64,000 bases of DNA from JAUIAI01 sp050633665 (lineage in GTDB: Bacteria; Pseudomonadota; Gammaproteobacteria; Burkholderiales; Burkholderiaceae_E): positions 62,001 to 126,000 of the forward strand of contig JBOEGY010000001.1 of the NCBI GenBank assembly GCA_050633665.1, in the 5' to 3' direction. The notes beneath the pieces were generated by a model. The model worked only from the letters and a program-made list of their open reading frames with translations, made no database searches and was not told the DNA's origin. Numbering within the stretch: position 1 is the first letter of the stretch; each line of letters begins with the position of its first letter. A program made the translations under genes and the position numbers. Shown piece by piece: positions 8,437-17,191 of this stretch.

Positions 8437-9595
8437 GTTCCTTGCGCGACTACCCATGAAGAAACTGATCGCGTTTGTCCTGGTGTTGAGCGCCATGCTG
8501 CTTTTGAATGATAAGGCGACGGCCCAGAGCCCGGAGGCGGGCGGTAACGGACTGAATGTAGGCTTAATTCTGGACGGTACGTTCTCTACACGGGAGTTGG
8601 CACTGGGGGCTCGCGGCAAAGGCTTCGGACTTGGGCACACAGAGGTGTCGGCCAATACCAATATCGATGATTGGTTTCGTGGGCAGGTCACAGCCGCGCT
8701 CGGTAACCACGAAGGTGAGCTTGAGGTGGAACTTGAAGAGGCCTACCTTGAGACCCTGGCTTTACCGGCCGGTTTGTCGATTCGAGCCGGCCGCTTTTTG
8801 TCTCAGGTTGGTTATCTCAATGGTCAACATCTGCATGCCGATGACTTTAGCGAACGACCGCTTATGTATCGCGCATTCCTTGGTGGCCACTACTACGATG
8901 ATGGTTTAAGAGCCAACTATCTCTTGCCTACGCCGATGTTCTGGCAACTAGGAATTGAAGTGCTTAGCGGCAAATCTCTCATTAGTGAGCGTACCAACGA
9001 TCCGGGGGTGGGGGCAATCTCGCTGAGTTCTCGGGCCGGGGGCGACATTGGTAGTAACCATAGTTGGCAATTCGGTCTCGGCTATCTGCGCAACAGGCTA
9101 CAGGCGGTGATGGAGGAAGAGGAGGGCGAGGCCGAAGAAGGTCATGATCACGCCCACGAGCATGGTGCCAACTATGCAGGTAAGCACATGTTCATAACCG
9201 ATCTGGTCTGGAAGTGGGCGCCAAACGGCAATAGCCGCAATCGGCAACTCAAGCTGTCTGCCGAATACGCGCGAATCACCGAGCCCAATGAATTCGCCAG
9301 TGATCAAGATAGGCATGATGGATGGTATCTGGCTGGTGTGTATCGGTTTCACCCGCAATGGGAAGTAGGGGCGAGGTTTGGTGAGATTAAGGTTTCTGAG
9401 CCTCATGATGATCATTTCCATAAGAGGCGTATCAAGGAAAGCAGCCTGATGCTCGCGTACAAACGCTCAGAATTCTCAGCATTGCGCGTGCAATTGACGC
9501 GTCAGGTCAATGGTCAAGGCTTTGACGCAGCCGAAGAGGCTTTGATCTTGCAATATGTCATGACTTTGGGAGCACATGGTGCGCATTCGTTCTAG
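8429..9595 (+). CDS. Outer-membrane beta-barrel with His-rich loop, probable metal channel
   Basis: 388 residues. After a signal peptide (KKLIAFVLVLSAMLLL, ending near ATAQ) the sequence alternates polar and hydrophobic residues like a porin barrel and ends in Phe. A loop near the middle is Glu/His rich (EGHDHAHEHG), and another carries SEPHDDHFHK. These suggest metal capture at the cell surface. It is far shorter than TonB-dependent receptors such as ZnuD and shows no plug domain, so a passive or gated porin is more likely. The ATG at 8429 has GAAGG 8 nt upstream. It overlaps both neighbours (8 nt and 20 nt), so it belongs firmly in the operon. The specific family is not recognised. Confidence 0.7.
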   Translation: MTEFLARLPMKKLIAFVLVLSAMLLLNDKATAQSPEAGGNGLNVGLILDGTFSTRELALGARGKGFGLGHTEVSANTNIDDWFRGQVTAALGNHEGELEVELEEAYLETLALPAGLSIRAGRFLSQVGYLNGQHLHADDFSERPLMYRAFLGGHYYDDGLRANYLLPTPMFWQLGIEVLSGKSLISERTNDPGVGAISLSSRAGGDIGSNHSWQFGLGYLRNRLQAVMEEEEGEAEEGHDHAHEHGANYAGKHMFITDLVWKWAPNGNSRNRQLKLSAEYARITEPNEFASDQDRHDGWYLAGVYRFHPQWEVGARFGEIKVSEPHDDHFHKRRIKESSLMLAYKRSEFSALRVQLTRQVNGQGFDAAEEALILQYVMTLGAHGAHSF

Positions 9596-10502
9596 TCGGT
9601 TTATTCCGCGTTGTGTGATTGCTTTAATTGGTTTCGGTTTGTCCTGCAACGCGGCCGCTCTGACCGTGTTCGCATGTGAGCCAGAGTGGGCGGCACTGGT
9701 TGGTGAGTTGGCGCCGAACGCCAAGGTCATCAGCGCGACCCACGCCCGTCAGGATCCGCACTACGTTGAAGCGCGACCAAGCTTGATTGCGCGCCTCCGT
9801 CATGCCGATCTGGCGATTTGTACGGGAGCAGAGCTAGAGTCGGGTTGGTTGCCGCTGCTCCAGCAGCGGGCGAGTAACCCGAAAGTAAGTCCTGGAAGAC
9901 CGGGTTTGTTGTTGGCCAGTGAGCATGTGACCTTAATTCACCAAATGCCACAAGCGGATCGTTCACACGGTCATGTGCACCCTGAGGGCAATCCGCACAT
10001 TCATCTGGATCCGAGCCGACTAAGTAGTATCGCCGCAGTATTAGCGAGGCGACTTGGTCAGATTGATCCGGCGGGAGTAGACGCCTACCAAACGCGCTAT
10101 AAGTCTTGGTTGGCGCAATGGGAACAGGATATTGCAGCACTAGAAGAACTTGCTGCGCCGTTACGGGGTCGATCGCTCGTGGCGCAGCACTCGAGTTTCG
10201 CTTATCTTTGGGAATGGTTGGGTTTGATGCAGAGCGCCGACCTCGAACCCAAGCCCGGACTGCCGCCAACACCAAGCCATTTGGCCAAAGTGGTTCAACT
10301 AGCCAATGAACGTCCGCCGATTGCCATCGTCCAAACGCTCTATCAGGATACGGCGCCGGCGCGTTGGCTGCACAAACAAACAGGTGTTCCGTGGAAGTCA
10401 CTCCCTTCAACGGTCACCAGCGACGGAGCAAGCTCGACGCTTCGCGGTCTTTTCGATACGCTCATTCGCGAATTACTCGAAGCTGCGAATGAATTGCCTT
10501 GA
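9576..10502 (+). CDS. Metal ABC transporter substrate-binding protein (ZnuA/AztC-like)
   Basis: 308 residues with a signal peptide ending near NAAA. This is a cluster A-I metal-binding protein. The expected ligands are His62 (QDPHYVEARP), His141/His143 (NPHIHLDP) and His205 (AQHSSFAYLWEW). A His-rich loop (SHGHVHPEGN) precedes the second ligand, a feature of zinc rather than manganese proteins. It binds periplasmic zinc and delivers it to the membrane permease encoded next. The start overlaps the barrel gene by 20 nt. The AztD-like protein upstream is its likely zinc donor. Confidence 0.88.
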   Translation: MVRIRSSRFIPRCVIALIGFGLSCNAAALTVFACEPEWAALVGELAPNAKVISATHARQDPHYVEARPSLIARLRHADLAICTGAELESGWLPLLQQRASNPKVSPGRPGLLLASEHVTLIHQMPQADRSHGHVHPEGNPHIHLDPSRLSSIAAVLARRLGQIDPAGVDAYQTRYKSWLAQWEQDIAALEELAAPLRGRSLVAQHSSFAYLWEWLGLMQSADLEPKPGLPPTPSHLAKVVQLANERPPIAIVQTLYQDTAPARWLHKQTGVPWKSLPSTVTSDGASSTLRGLFDTLIRELLEAANELP

Positions 10503-10514
10503 TAGATCGCTCGA

Positions 10515-11276
10515 ATGACTAGTGTCCTGTGGCTATTGCCGCCAATGGCAGTTGGTCTGCTTGTGCTCACCACCCATATATCGCTTGGACGTCAGGTCTT
10601 AAAGCGTGGCATTGTCTTTATTGACCTTGCCATTGCCCAGGCCGCAGCGCTGGGTGTTCTGGCCGGGGAGGGGCTGGGGTTTGGTGGCGCTGCCACCTTA
10701 TTGTTCTCGGGTGGGTTCGCCATTGCTGGCGCGGCCCTGGTCGCCTGGTTAAGTCGGGCCTGGCCCGCAAGGCGCGAGGCGTTGATCGGGCTGATTTATG
10801 TTGGCGCGGCGTCGATGACTATTTTCTGGGTTAGCTCTGACGCCCTGGGAGCGCAGCGACTCTCGTCCTTGCTTGGTGGTGACATACTTTGGACTACCTG
10901 GGCGTCAATGCTGCCGTTGTTTGTTGTTAGTCTTGTCTACAACGGGCTGCTTTGTTTTCAACCGGATTCAATGAATCGGGATTTACTTTTTTATCCGGGT
11001 TTCGCTGTTTTAGTCAGCCTTTCTGTCCCCCTGCTTGGCCTTTATCTGGTTTTCGTTTGCCTGATTGTGCCGGCACTCTGGATTGAACGAACAAACAGCG
11101 CTTTGCTGGCCAGCGCAGTCGCGACCGTCGCTTTCATTGTTGGTGTCTTATTGTCGTTCTGGTTCGATTGGCCGACTGGGACTACAGTTGCAATTGTTAT
11201 GGTTGCCAGCGCACTGCCATTGACATTGATCAATAACATCCAATTCCTTCAACTACTTAAAGCTCCTACCCGATGA
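10515..11276 (+). CDS. Metal ABC transporter permease (ZnuB/AztB-like)
   Basis: 253 residues, very hydrophobic, with about eight membrane spans, and of the usual length for the family. The stretch GIVFIDLAIAQAAALGVLAGE matches the conserved segment of ABC-3 metal permeases. It would form the inner-membrane pore for the binding protein encoded 12 bp upstream. The ATPase that must power it is not encoded in this operon or anywhere in the window. The stop overlaps the next gene by 4 nt. Confidence 0.88.
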   Translation: MTSVLWLLPPMAVGLLVLTTHISLGRQVLKRGIVFIDLAIAQAAALGVLAGEGLGFGGAATLLFSGGFAIAGAALVAWLSRAWPARREALIGLIYVGAASMTIFWVSSDALGAQRLSSLLGGDILWTTWASMLPLFVVSLVYNGLLCFQPDSMNRDLLFYPGFAVLVSLSVPLLGLYLVFVCLIVPALWIERTNSALLASAVATVAFIVGVLLSFWFDWPTGTTVAIVMVASALPLTLINNIQFLQLLKAPTR

Positions 11277-11914
11277 TATTTAGATTCAGGAAAACAGTTC
11301 GCCAACTTCTTGTTGTCACGTCAGTCTTGTTCGGCCACGGCGTTTTGACTCTAGCGCCTGCTAAGGCGGCAACCGATAGCCCTCACCAACATGGAGCGGG
11401 TGCACTTAACGTTGTAGTTGATGGCTCCGATCTTGCGCTTGAAGTCCGACTGCCGGCCATTGATATCGTTGGCTTTGAGCATGAGCCCAGGAACGAGGAG
11501 CAGACTGCACAAGTCGAGAAGGCTCTCGCCAGTTTTATTGACGGCCGGACCTGGTTCGAACCGTCATCGTCAGCGGCGTGTATTCTTGAGACTGCTCACG
11601 CAAGTATGGTTGGCAGGTCTGTTGAATTCAAGCCGGGCCCGTCAGAAGGGAAGTCTTCTCATGAAAGCAAGCACGATCATGAACGCGAGCACCATCAGCA
11701 CGAGGACAAGCATGGCGATGAGGATCTCCACTCGGACTTCGAGGGCGACCTGGAATTTCATTGTGACAGCCCGCGCGAATTAAATCAGCTCAAGGTTCTG
11801 TTGTTCACTGTATTTCCGGGCGTAAAGGCGCTTGATGTTCAGGTGGTGACGCCTGCTATGCAAACGAAACGCGCGCTTAGCGCGGAGCAATCGGTGTTAA
11901 GCCTTTCGCGGTAG
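11273..11914 (+). CDS. ZrgA-like (DUF2796) periplasmic zinc protein
   Basis: 213 residues with a signal peptide ending near PAKA, then the family-typical start HQHGAGALNVVVDG. A long His/Asp/Glu segment (about residues 125-155, with HDHEREHHQHEDKHGDEDLH) should bind several metal ions. The C-terminal part (LEFHCDSPRELNQLKVLLFTVFPG) matches the conserved core. Relatives such as Vibrio ZrgA sit with zinc-regulated ABC transporters and help zinc uptake. It is the last gene of the operon, overlapping the permease by ATGA. No terminator hairpin is obvious in the 54 bp before the convergent kinase gene. Confidence 0.82.
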   Translation: MIFRFRKTVRQLLVVTSVLFGHGVLTLAPAKAATDSPHQHGAGALNVVVDGSDLALEVRLPAIDIVGFEHEPRNEEQTAQVEKALASFIDGRTWFEPSSSAACILETAHASMVGRSVEFKPGPSEGKSSHESKHDHEREHHQHEDKHGDEDLHSDFEGDLEFHCDSPRELNQLKVLLFTVFPGVKALDVQVVTPAMQTKRALSAEQSVLSLSR

Positions 11915-11968
11915 GCAACTACTTAGACAGCGGGTAAGGTCGTGTGCGCCATCCTGAGAGTCCGCATT

Positions 11969-13261
11969 TCAGCCGTTTTCGGGTTTGTTGATCAGGATTG
12001 CGCGGAAGTCATTGACATTGGTCATTGTGGGGCCGGTAACAACCGAGTCGCCTAGATTTTCAAAGAAGGTATGGGCGTCGTTGTTGGCCAGATATTGAGC
12101 GGGGGGCATGTTTTGGGCCCACGCCCGGCTGATGGTATCCGGGGTGATGATAGCGCCAGCAATTTCTTCGAGTCCGTCTACACCGTCGGTGTCGCCGGAT
12201 AGCGCATAAACGTTTTCTTGTCCGGCTAAGGCCAGTGCCATGGAGAGCAGGCATTCTACGTTTCGTCCCCCCCGGCCTTCGCCTTTGACCGTGACGGTGG
12301 TTTCGCCGCCGGACAGCAAAACGCATGGTGCTGAAAAAGGTTGTTCGCGGCGGGCGGTCTGGCGGGCAATGCCACCCAGGACCTGGCCGACGTCGCAAGC
12401 TTCTCCTTCGAGCGCGTCACCCAGAATGTGCGGCTCATATCCGGCGTTCAGTGCGACTACGGCGGCTGCCTCCAGGGCTGATTGTGGTGCCGCGATGATC
12501 TCTGTTCGGTTGCCGGCCAGGCGGGGGTCTCCGGGTTTGACCGATTCGCCGGCGTTGCTGGTCAGCATTTCTTTTACCGGGCCAGGCAAGTCAATCCGGT
12601 AACGGCTGATAATGGCGAGTGCATCCTGGCAGGTGGTTGGGTCTGGCATGGTCGGCCCGGATGCAATATCAATCGGGTCATCGCCAGGGACATCCGAAAT
12701 CAATAAAGTTGTGAGTTGGGCAGGATGACACGCCGCCGCCAGGCGGCCGCCTTTGATGCCAGACAGGTGGCGCCGGACACAGTTCATTTCGGTAATGGTT
12801 GCACCGGAGCGTAGCAACGATCGATTGACCGCTTGCTTGTGCTCGAGAGTCAGTCCGGTAGCGGGCAAAGGTAGTAATGACGACCCTCCGCCTGAAATAA
12901 GACACAACACATGATCTTTTTCGGTCAGGCTGTTGGCTAATGCCAGCAGTCGATTTGCCGCATCCAGACCGGCTTCGTCGGGAACCGGGTGGGCGGCCTC
13001 CACGATTTGAATGTGATCGCAGGGCACTGAGTAGCCGTAGCGTGTCACGACCAGGCCACTCAGTTCGCCGGGCCAATGCTCTTCAACCACGCGGGCCATC
13101 GCTGCCGAGGCCTTGCCGGCGCCGATAACGATCAGGCGTCCATCCGGGCTTGGGGTAGGGAGAAAGGCGGGAATACGTCGGGCCGGCTGTGCCGACGCGA
13201 CGGCCGCCTTAAACATAGCGATCAGCAGATCACGTTCGGATTGGGAGGTTTTCGGTTTCAC
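11969..13261 (-). CDS. Glycerate 2-kinase (MOFRL family)
   Basis: 430 residues. The N-terminal half has the glycerate kinase signature (VIGAGKASAAMARVVE; CLISGGGSSLLPLP), and the C-terminal half is the MOFRL domain, with LLSGGETTVTVKGEGRGGRN and ALSGDTDGVDG. The enzyme phosphorylates D-glycerate to 2-phosphoglycerate in the cytoplasm, linking glyoxylate, serine or tartronate metabolism to glycolysis. Older annotations call such proteins hydroxypyruvate reductase (TtuD). It is transcribed alone, convergent with the zinc operon and divergent from glyoxalase II. Confidence 0.9.
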   Translation of the reverse strand: MKPKTSQSERDLLIAMFKAAVASAQPARRIPAFLPTPSPDGRLIVIGAGKASAAMARVVEEHWPGELSGLVVTRYGYSVPCDHIQIVEAAHPVPDEAGLDAANRLLALANSLTEKDHVLCLISGGGSSLLPLPATGLTLEHKQAVNRSLLRSGATITEMNCVRRHLSGIKGGRLAAACHPAQLTTLLISDVPGDDPIDIASGPTMPDPTTCQDALAIISRYRIDLPGPVKEMLTSNAGESVKPGDPRLAGNRTEIIAAPQSALEAAAVVALNAGYEPHILGDALEGEACDVGQVLGGIARQTARREQPFSAPCVLLSGGETTVTVKGEGRGGRNVECLLSMALALAGQENVYALSGDTDGVDGLEEIAGAIITPDTISRAWAQNMPPAQYLANNDAHTFFENLGDSVVTGPTMTNVNDFRAILINKPENG

Positions 13262-13379
13262 AGGCCGGTTATATCAGAAACATCTCAAATCGAGTATTGG
13301 CCGGGCAACTAATTCTGGCTGGTTGCCCTCGCCAAACCGGTCAATTATTGTGTGGGCTTCTCAATTTAGGACAATTCCC

Positions 13380-14171
13380 ATGCTCGTCAGGCAGATCTGG
13401 ACCGGAAACGCATATCGAAATTTTAACTATCTGATCGCCTGTGGTGAGACTGGTGAGGCTTTGGCGATTGATCCGTTGGACCATCAGAAGTGTCTGGCTG
13501 TCGCCCGCGAGGAGGGGTGGGATATTACGCAGATTCTCAACACTCACGAGCATCACGATCATACGGGTGGCAATGCCGCGATGGTTGAGGCAACCGGTGC
13601 GAAAATACTCGCTCACGAGAAGGCCGGCAGCAAAATCGACAATTTGTCACGCGGTCTGTCAGCCGGTGATATCGTCAAAGTGGGCAAGACGGTAGAACTT
13701 GAAGCGATGGATACACCGGGTCACACGATGTGCCATATCTGTATGAAGTCGCATACCGATCAACCAGCGCTTTTCAGCGGTGATACCTTGTTCAATGCGG
13801 GTGCCGGGAATTGTCACAATGGCGGCAATGTTGATGATATGTACAAAACATTTAGCGAACAACTTGAAAGTCTGGATGCATCAACCCTGATCTACCCGGG
13901 GCACGACTATATTCAGAATAATCTGAAGTTCACGCTTGATCGTGAGCCGGACAATGAGGCAGCCAAAGTCGCGTTAAAATCGCTCGAGAATCACGACCCG
14001 GACGATGCCCGTGTGACGACGCTTGCCGAGGAGCGTGAGTTCAACACTTTCTTTCGGCTAAACAGTGCGAGCGTGGTCAGCGAACTCAGAAAATCGTTCG
14101 CCGACCTGCCGTCTGATCCTGATCAGCGCACCGTGTTCATGAAGTTGCGAGAGCTACGCAACTCCTGGTGA
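13380..14171 (+). CDS. gloB: Hydroxyacylglutathione hydrolase (glyoxalase II)
   Basis: 263 residues. The metallo-beta-lactamase fold shows the dinuclear metal motif THEHHDH, further ligands in DTPGHTMCH and SGDTLFNAGAGNC, and the substrate-binding C-terminal part from YPGHDYIQNN on, with a final MKLRELRN helix typical of GloB. It hydrolyses S-lactoylglutathione to D-lactate in methylglyoxal detoxification. The open frame extends upstream to 13113, but the ATG at 13380 with TTTAGGA before it fits family length. Its last 49 bp overlap the convergent gene. Confidence 0.93.
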   Translation: MLVRQIWTGNAYRNFNYLIACGETGEALAIDPLDHQKCLAVAREEGWDITQILNTHEHHDHTGGNAAMVEATGAKILAHEKAGSKIDNLSRGLSAGDIVKVGKTVELEAMDTPGHTMCHICMKSHTDQPALFSGDTLFNAGAGNCHNGGNVDDMYKTFSEQLESLDASTLIYPGHDYIQNNLKFTLDREPDNEAAKVALKSLENHDPDDARVTTLAEEREFNTFFRLNSASVVSELRKSFADLPSDPDQRTVFMKLRELRNSW

Positions 14172-14917
14172 TGGGCCAGGAGCGCGTCTGTTAGAAAGAG
14201 CATGGGGCCTGCCTGCAATTCCACTTTGATCTTCTGCGCCGGAGTGGGGGTCGGTCCGGGCGTGGGTTCAGGTTTGACTGTCGGTGCCGGCTTAGGGCGG
14301 TGAGTGATTTTTCGGCGGGTATTTTTGTCGGCTTCTATTCGCTGGACTGTCCGTTGTTTGCTCCAGTGAATCGTGAACTCGCTTGAGCGGTCGAGCCAGT
14401 ATTTCCACTGGCGACCTTTCAGGTTTTGTGTGTAGTTGTGGGGCGGGTACCCAATCGCTGTCAAGACTTGTTTTTCTGTCATGCCAACCATGACCCGCAT
14501 TCGGCGGACAGCGTCCTGAACGTCTTGATCCCATGTGCGAATAAGCTCTCGCGGACTGGTTTTGACGAGGTAACGGGCGAGAAACTGGTCTCCCGACAGG
14601 GACCGACTGTAGTCGTTGCCCAGGCTTCTTATTTTGCCGGCCATCGCCAGCGTAAAACTGTATCGGCCAACCTCTCTGACCCAGGCCTTCGTGCCGGGAG
14701 GAATGATCGCGGTGCCGTTAAACCGATAGTTGATGTCGCTGATCCAGTCGTTGTAGACGCGCATGTTGCAGCATAAATATCCCGATTTGGTTTGAGCGCC
14801 ATCAATTTTTTGTGCTTTGGCTGATTCGGGTAATAAACCGGCGGCAATGCCAGCCATCAGGAGGCAACACAGCGCTGTGGCCGGAAGGGTTTGGAAATTT
14901 CGCCAATTGGTGGGCAT
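14123..14917 (-). CDS. Exported protein with BamE/SmpA-like domain and Pro-rich tail
   Basis: 264 residues. A signal peptide (ALCCLLMAGIAAGLLPESAKA) precedes a domain of unknown function. Residues around MVGMTEKQVLTAIGYP and WKYWLDRSSEFTIHW resemble the two-layer fold of SmpA/OmlA-type outer-membrane lipoproteins, although there is no lipobox. A Pro/Thr-rich linker (PEPTPGPTPTP) leads to a short tail. An in-frame ATG at 14965 would add 16 residues. The end overlaps gloB by 49 bp on the opposite strand, and the part after the linker may not be conserved. A role in envelope maintenance is only a guess. Confidence 0.65.
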   Translation of the reverse strand: MPTNWRNFQTLPATALCCLLMAGIAAGLLPESAKAQKIDGAQTKSGYLCCNMRVYNDWISDINYRFNGTAIIPPGTKAWVREVGRYSFTLAMAGKIRSLGNDYSRSLSGDQFLARYLVKTSPRELIRTWDQDVQDAVRRMRVMVGMTEKQVLTAIGYPPHNYTQNLKGRQWKYWLDRSSEFTIHWSKQRTVQRIEADKNTRRKITHRPKPAPTVKPEPTPGPTPTPAQKIKVELQAGPMLFLTDALLAHHQELRSSRNFMNTVR

Positions 14918-15159
14918 AGCGATCTGAATCCTCTTTTTTACCGGCGAAAGAATTGTTTTTCGCACAATGATTGTGAGTCGTTCAGATTGCCCTATCGGTT
15001 CAATTTGGTGTGAAAACCGACGCCCGCGGGTAATAGAGCTGTAGCAATTTGGTAGTCCATCCGGTGTTGTTCGGCCGGCTTGATTAGAATAGAGCGGGTG
15101 GCTGCAGTCTGGGCCCGGTTTATAAGAAACCTACTATAAAAAATGTAACGAGGTAAAAA

Positions 15160-15447
15160 ATGAAAATGAACACAAGTCGCCGAAACGCGCTGAAAAGCGT
15201 TGCCGGATCTGCAGTAGCCGTGCCCGTCATGCTGATCGCCAAAGAGGCCTGGGCCGGCAAGAACGACGCGCTGAGAACCGCGCTTCAATATCAGGACACA
15301 CCGAAAGACGGCAATCAGTGCGATGCCTGTTTGCACTGGAAAGCTGGCGCAGATGCTGCCGCCAGGGGCGGCTGTGCAATTTTGCCCGGCGACACGGAAA
15401 TCGCGCCGACTGGCTGGTGCTCGGCGTACGTTAAGAAGCCTGGCTGA
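15160..15447 (+). CDS. High-potential iron-sulfur protein (HiPIP)
   Basis: 95 residues. A Tat signal (TSRRNALKSVAGSAVAVP, ending near AWA) is followed by a small domain with four cysteines in CDACLHW, GGCAILPG and GWCSAYV, the HiPIP [4Fe-4S] arrangement. HiPIPs carry electrons in the periplasm from the bc1 complex or from dehydrogenases to oxidases or reaction centres. It stands alone with its own terminator. With the Rieske protein it makes a second folded-export iron-sulfur carrier in this window. An in-frame ATG 6 nt downstream is an alternative start. Confidence 0.92.
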   Translation: MKMNTSRRNALKSVAGSAVAVPVMLIAKEAWAGKNDALRTALQYQDTPKDGNQCDACLHWKAGADAAARGGCAILPGDTEIAPTGWCSAYVKKPG

Positions 15448-15470
15448 TAAGTCTTCTGGGTCATTAGAAG

Positions 15471-15505
15471 AAAGCCCGGTCAGGCGTACTGACCGGGCTT
15501 TTTTT
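15471..15505 (+). terminator. Rho-independent terminator after HiPIP
   Basis: AAAGCCCGGTCAG (15471-15483) pairs with CTGACCGGGCTTT around a 5-nt loop and is followed by T7. It lies 24 bp after the HiPIP stop. Confidence 0.93.
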
Positions 15506-15573
15506 CGGGGGTCACCAGACTAGCCGTCGCTGCCTTCTTTCTTATTCGCAGGGGTTGAAATAAGATTCATCGA

Positions 15574-17190
15574 ATGAGCGAAGAGACGTACGATTTTATT
15601 GTGATTGGAGCAGGTACCGCAGGCTGTGTGATTGCCGGCAGGTTATCAGAGCAGGGTAGGTACAAGGTTTGTGTTCTGGAAGCAGGCCCGCGCGATCGAA
15701 ACCCCTTTATTCACATTCCAGCGGGCGTTCTTTACACACTGCAGAATCCGGCAATCAACTGGATGTACCCCGGTGTTGGCAGCCCTGGCCTGTCCGGCCG
15801 CGCGGTCAACCATGCGCGGGGCAAAACGCTGGGCGGATCGGGGTCCATTAACGGTCATATTTACAACCGGGGCCAGCGCGAAGATTTTGACCATTGGGCC
15901 GAGCTTGGAAACAAAGGCTGGAGCTACCAGGATGTTCTGCCGTACTTTAAAAAGAGCGAAAACAAGATTGGTCTGGGGGACACGGGTTACCACGGCCATA
16001 GTGGGCCATTCACAATTACCGACATAGACGAGAAGGACGCGCTTTGCGAGGCTTTCATGCAAGGGGCTGTTTCTCTGGGGGTGCCGCTTAACCCTGACTA
16101 CAATGGCAAGGTCCAGGAAGGCATTTCCTACGCTCAACGCAGCGTACATCGCGGCCGCCGGGTAAGCCCGGCCAGGGCGTTTTTGTATCCGGCCGAGCGA
16201 CGCGGCAATACCCGCGTATTGCCTCATGCGCATGTTGAGCGAATTGAGATTGTTGACGGCAAAGCGCAAGGCGTGAGTTTCAGATTGGGTGGCGCAGCTC
16301 AACCCAGCCGCACGATCAAGGCCTCCCGAGAAATCATCTTGTGCGCCGGGGCGATTGCCTCACCACAAATTTTGCAGTTGTCAGGGATTGGCGATGCTGA
16401 GCATTTACGCTCAATCGGTGTAGAAGTTGTTCGGAATCTGCCAGGCGTTGGCAGCAATTTTCGCGATCATTATGCCGTGCGATCGGTCGTTCGCATTCAA
16501 AACATGCCAACAATTAACGAAAGAGTTCGCGGTATATCGCTGGCACGCGAGGTGATGAACTACGCGATTAGGCGTCGAGGGGCCCTGGCGTTGACGCCTA
16601 CCCTGGTTTATTGCTTCTGGAAATCTGATCCGGCGCTAAGTCGCGGCGATATTCAACTGACTTTTACACCGGCCAGTTATCCCGACGGCGTGCAATCCGG
16701 GCTCGACCGATTCCCCGGGGCGACTGTCGCCTGTTGGCAGCAGAGACCAGAGAGTGCCGGCCATGTCCGCGCTGTTTCATCAGATCCGTTCGAGTTGCCG
16801 GAGATTCAAGGTAATTTTCTCGCCGAGCAGAAAGATCGTGATGTATTGCTTGCCGCTTTAAGACTGAGTCGCAGTATTTTTCAAAGTGAGCCGTTCAAAC
16901 CCTATGTTGCTCAGGAGCGCTGGCCTGGTGTCGAGCGGCAATCTGATGAGGCCTTACTCGATCATGCGCGACGTACTGGTAATACTGCCTACCATCCAAT
17001 GGGAACCTGCCGGATGGGCCCGGCCGAAAATCCGGACTCGGTTGTAGATGACCGCCTGCGTGTTCATGGGGTTGAAGGACTCAGAGTCGCCGACGCCTCA
17101 ATCATGCCGATGATTCTGTCTGCGAACCTGAATGCCGGGGTGTTGATGATCGGGGAGAAAGCGGCCGATATGATTATCGCGGATGACTGA
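15574..17190 (+). CDS. GMC-family FAD-dependent oxidoreductase (alcohol/choline dehydrogenase-like)
   Basis: 538 residues, the usual length for the family. The FAD-binding motif GAGTAGCVIAGRLSE is at the start; the GMC signature segments HARGKTLGGSGSINGHIYNRG and a GAIASPQILQLSGIG-type segment are present; and the C-terminus carries YHPMGTCRMG and DASIMP...NLNAGVLMIGEKAAD. The conserved His of YHPMGT is the likely catalytic base. Relatives oxidise alcohols such as choline or long-chain alcohols to aldehydes. There is no betaine aldehyde dehydrogenase nearby, so the substrate is open. The stop is separated by 1 bp from the end of the convergent M20 gene. Confidence 0.9.
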   Translation: MSEETYDFIVIGAGTAGCVIAGRLSEQGRYKVCVLEAGPRDRNPFIHIPAGVLYTLQNPAINWMYPGVGSPGLSGRAVNHARGKTLGGSGSINGHIYNRGQREDFDHWAELGNKGWSYQDVLPYFKKSENKIGLGDTGYHGHSGPFTITDIDEKDALCEAFMQGAVSLGVPLNPDYNGKVQEGISYAQRSVHRGRRVSPARAFLYPAERRGNTRVLPHAHVERIEIVDGKAQGVSFRLGGAAQPSRTIKASREIILCAGAIASPQILQLSGIGDAEHLRSIGVEVVRNLPGVGSNFRDHYAVRSVVRIQNMPTINERVRGISLAREVMNYAIRRRGALALTPTLVYCFWKSDPALSRGDIQLTFTPASYPDGVQSGLDRFPGATVACWQQRPESAGHVRAVSSDPFELPEIQGNFLAEQKDRDVLLAALRLSRSIFQSEPFKPYVAQERWPGVERQSDEALLDHARRTGNTAYHPMGTCRMGPAENPDSVVDDRLRVHGVEGLRVADASIMPMILSANLNAGVLMIGEKAADMIIADD

Positions 17191-17191
17191 G

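Noticed and set aside
11915..11968. Terminator between the zinc operon and the convergent kinase gene
   Set aside because: No stem with a T-run on either strand in the 54-bp gap.
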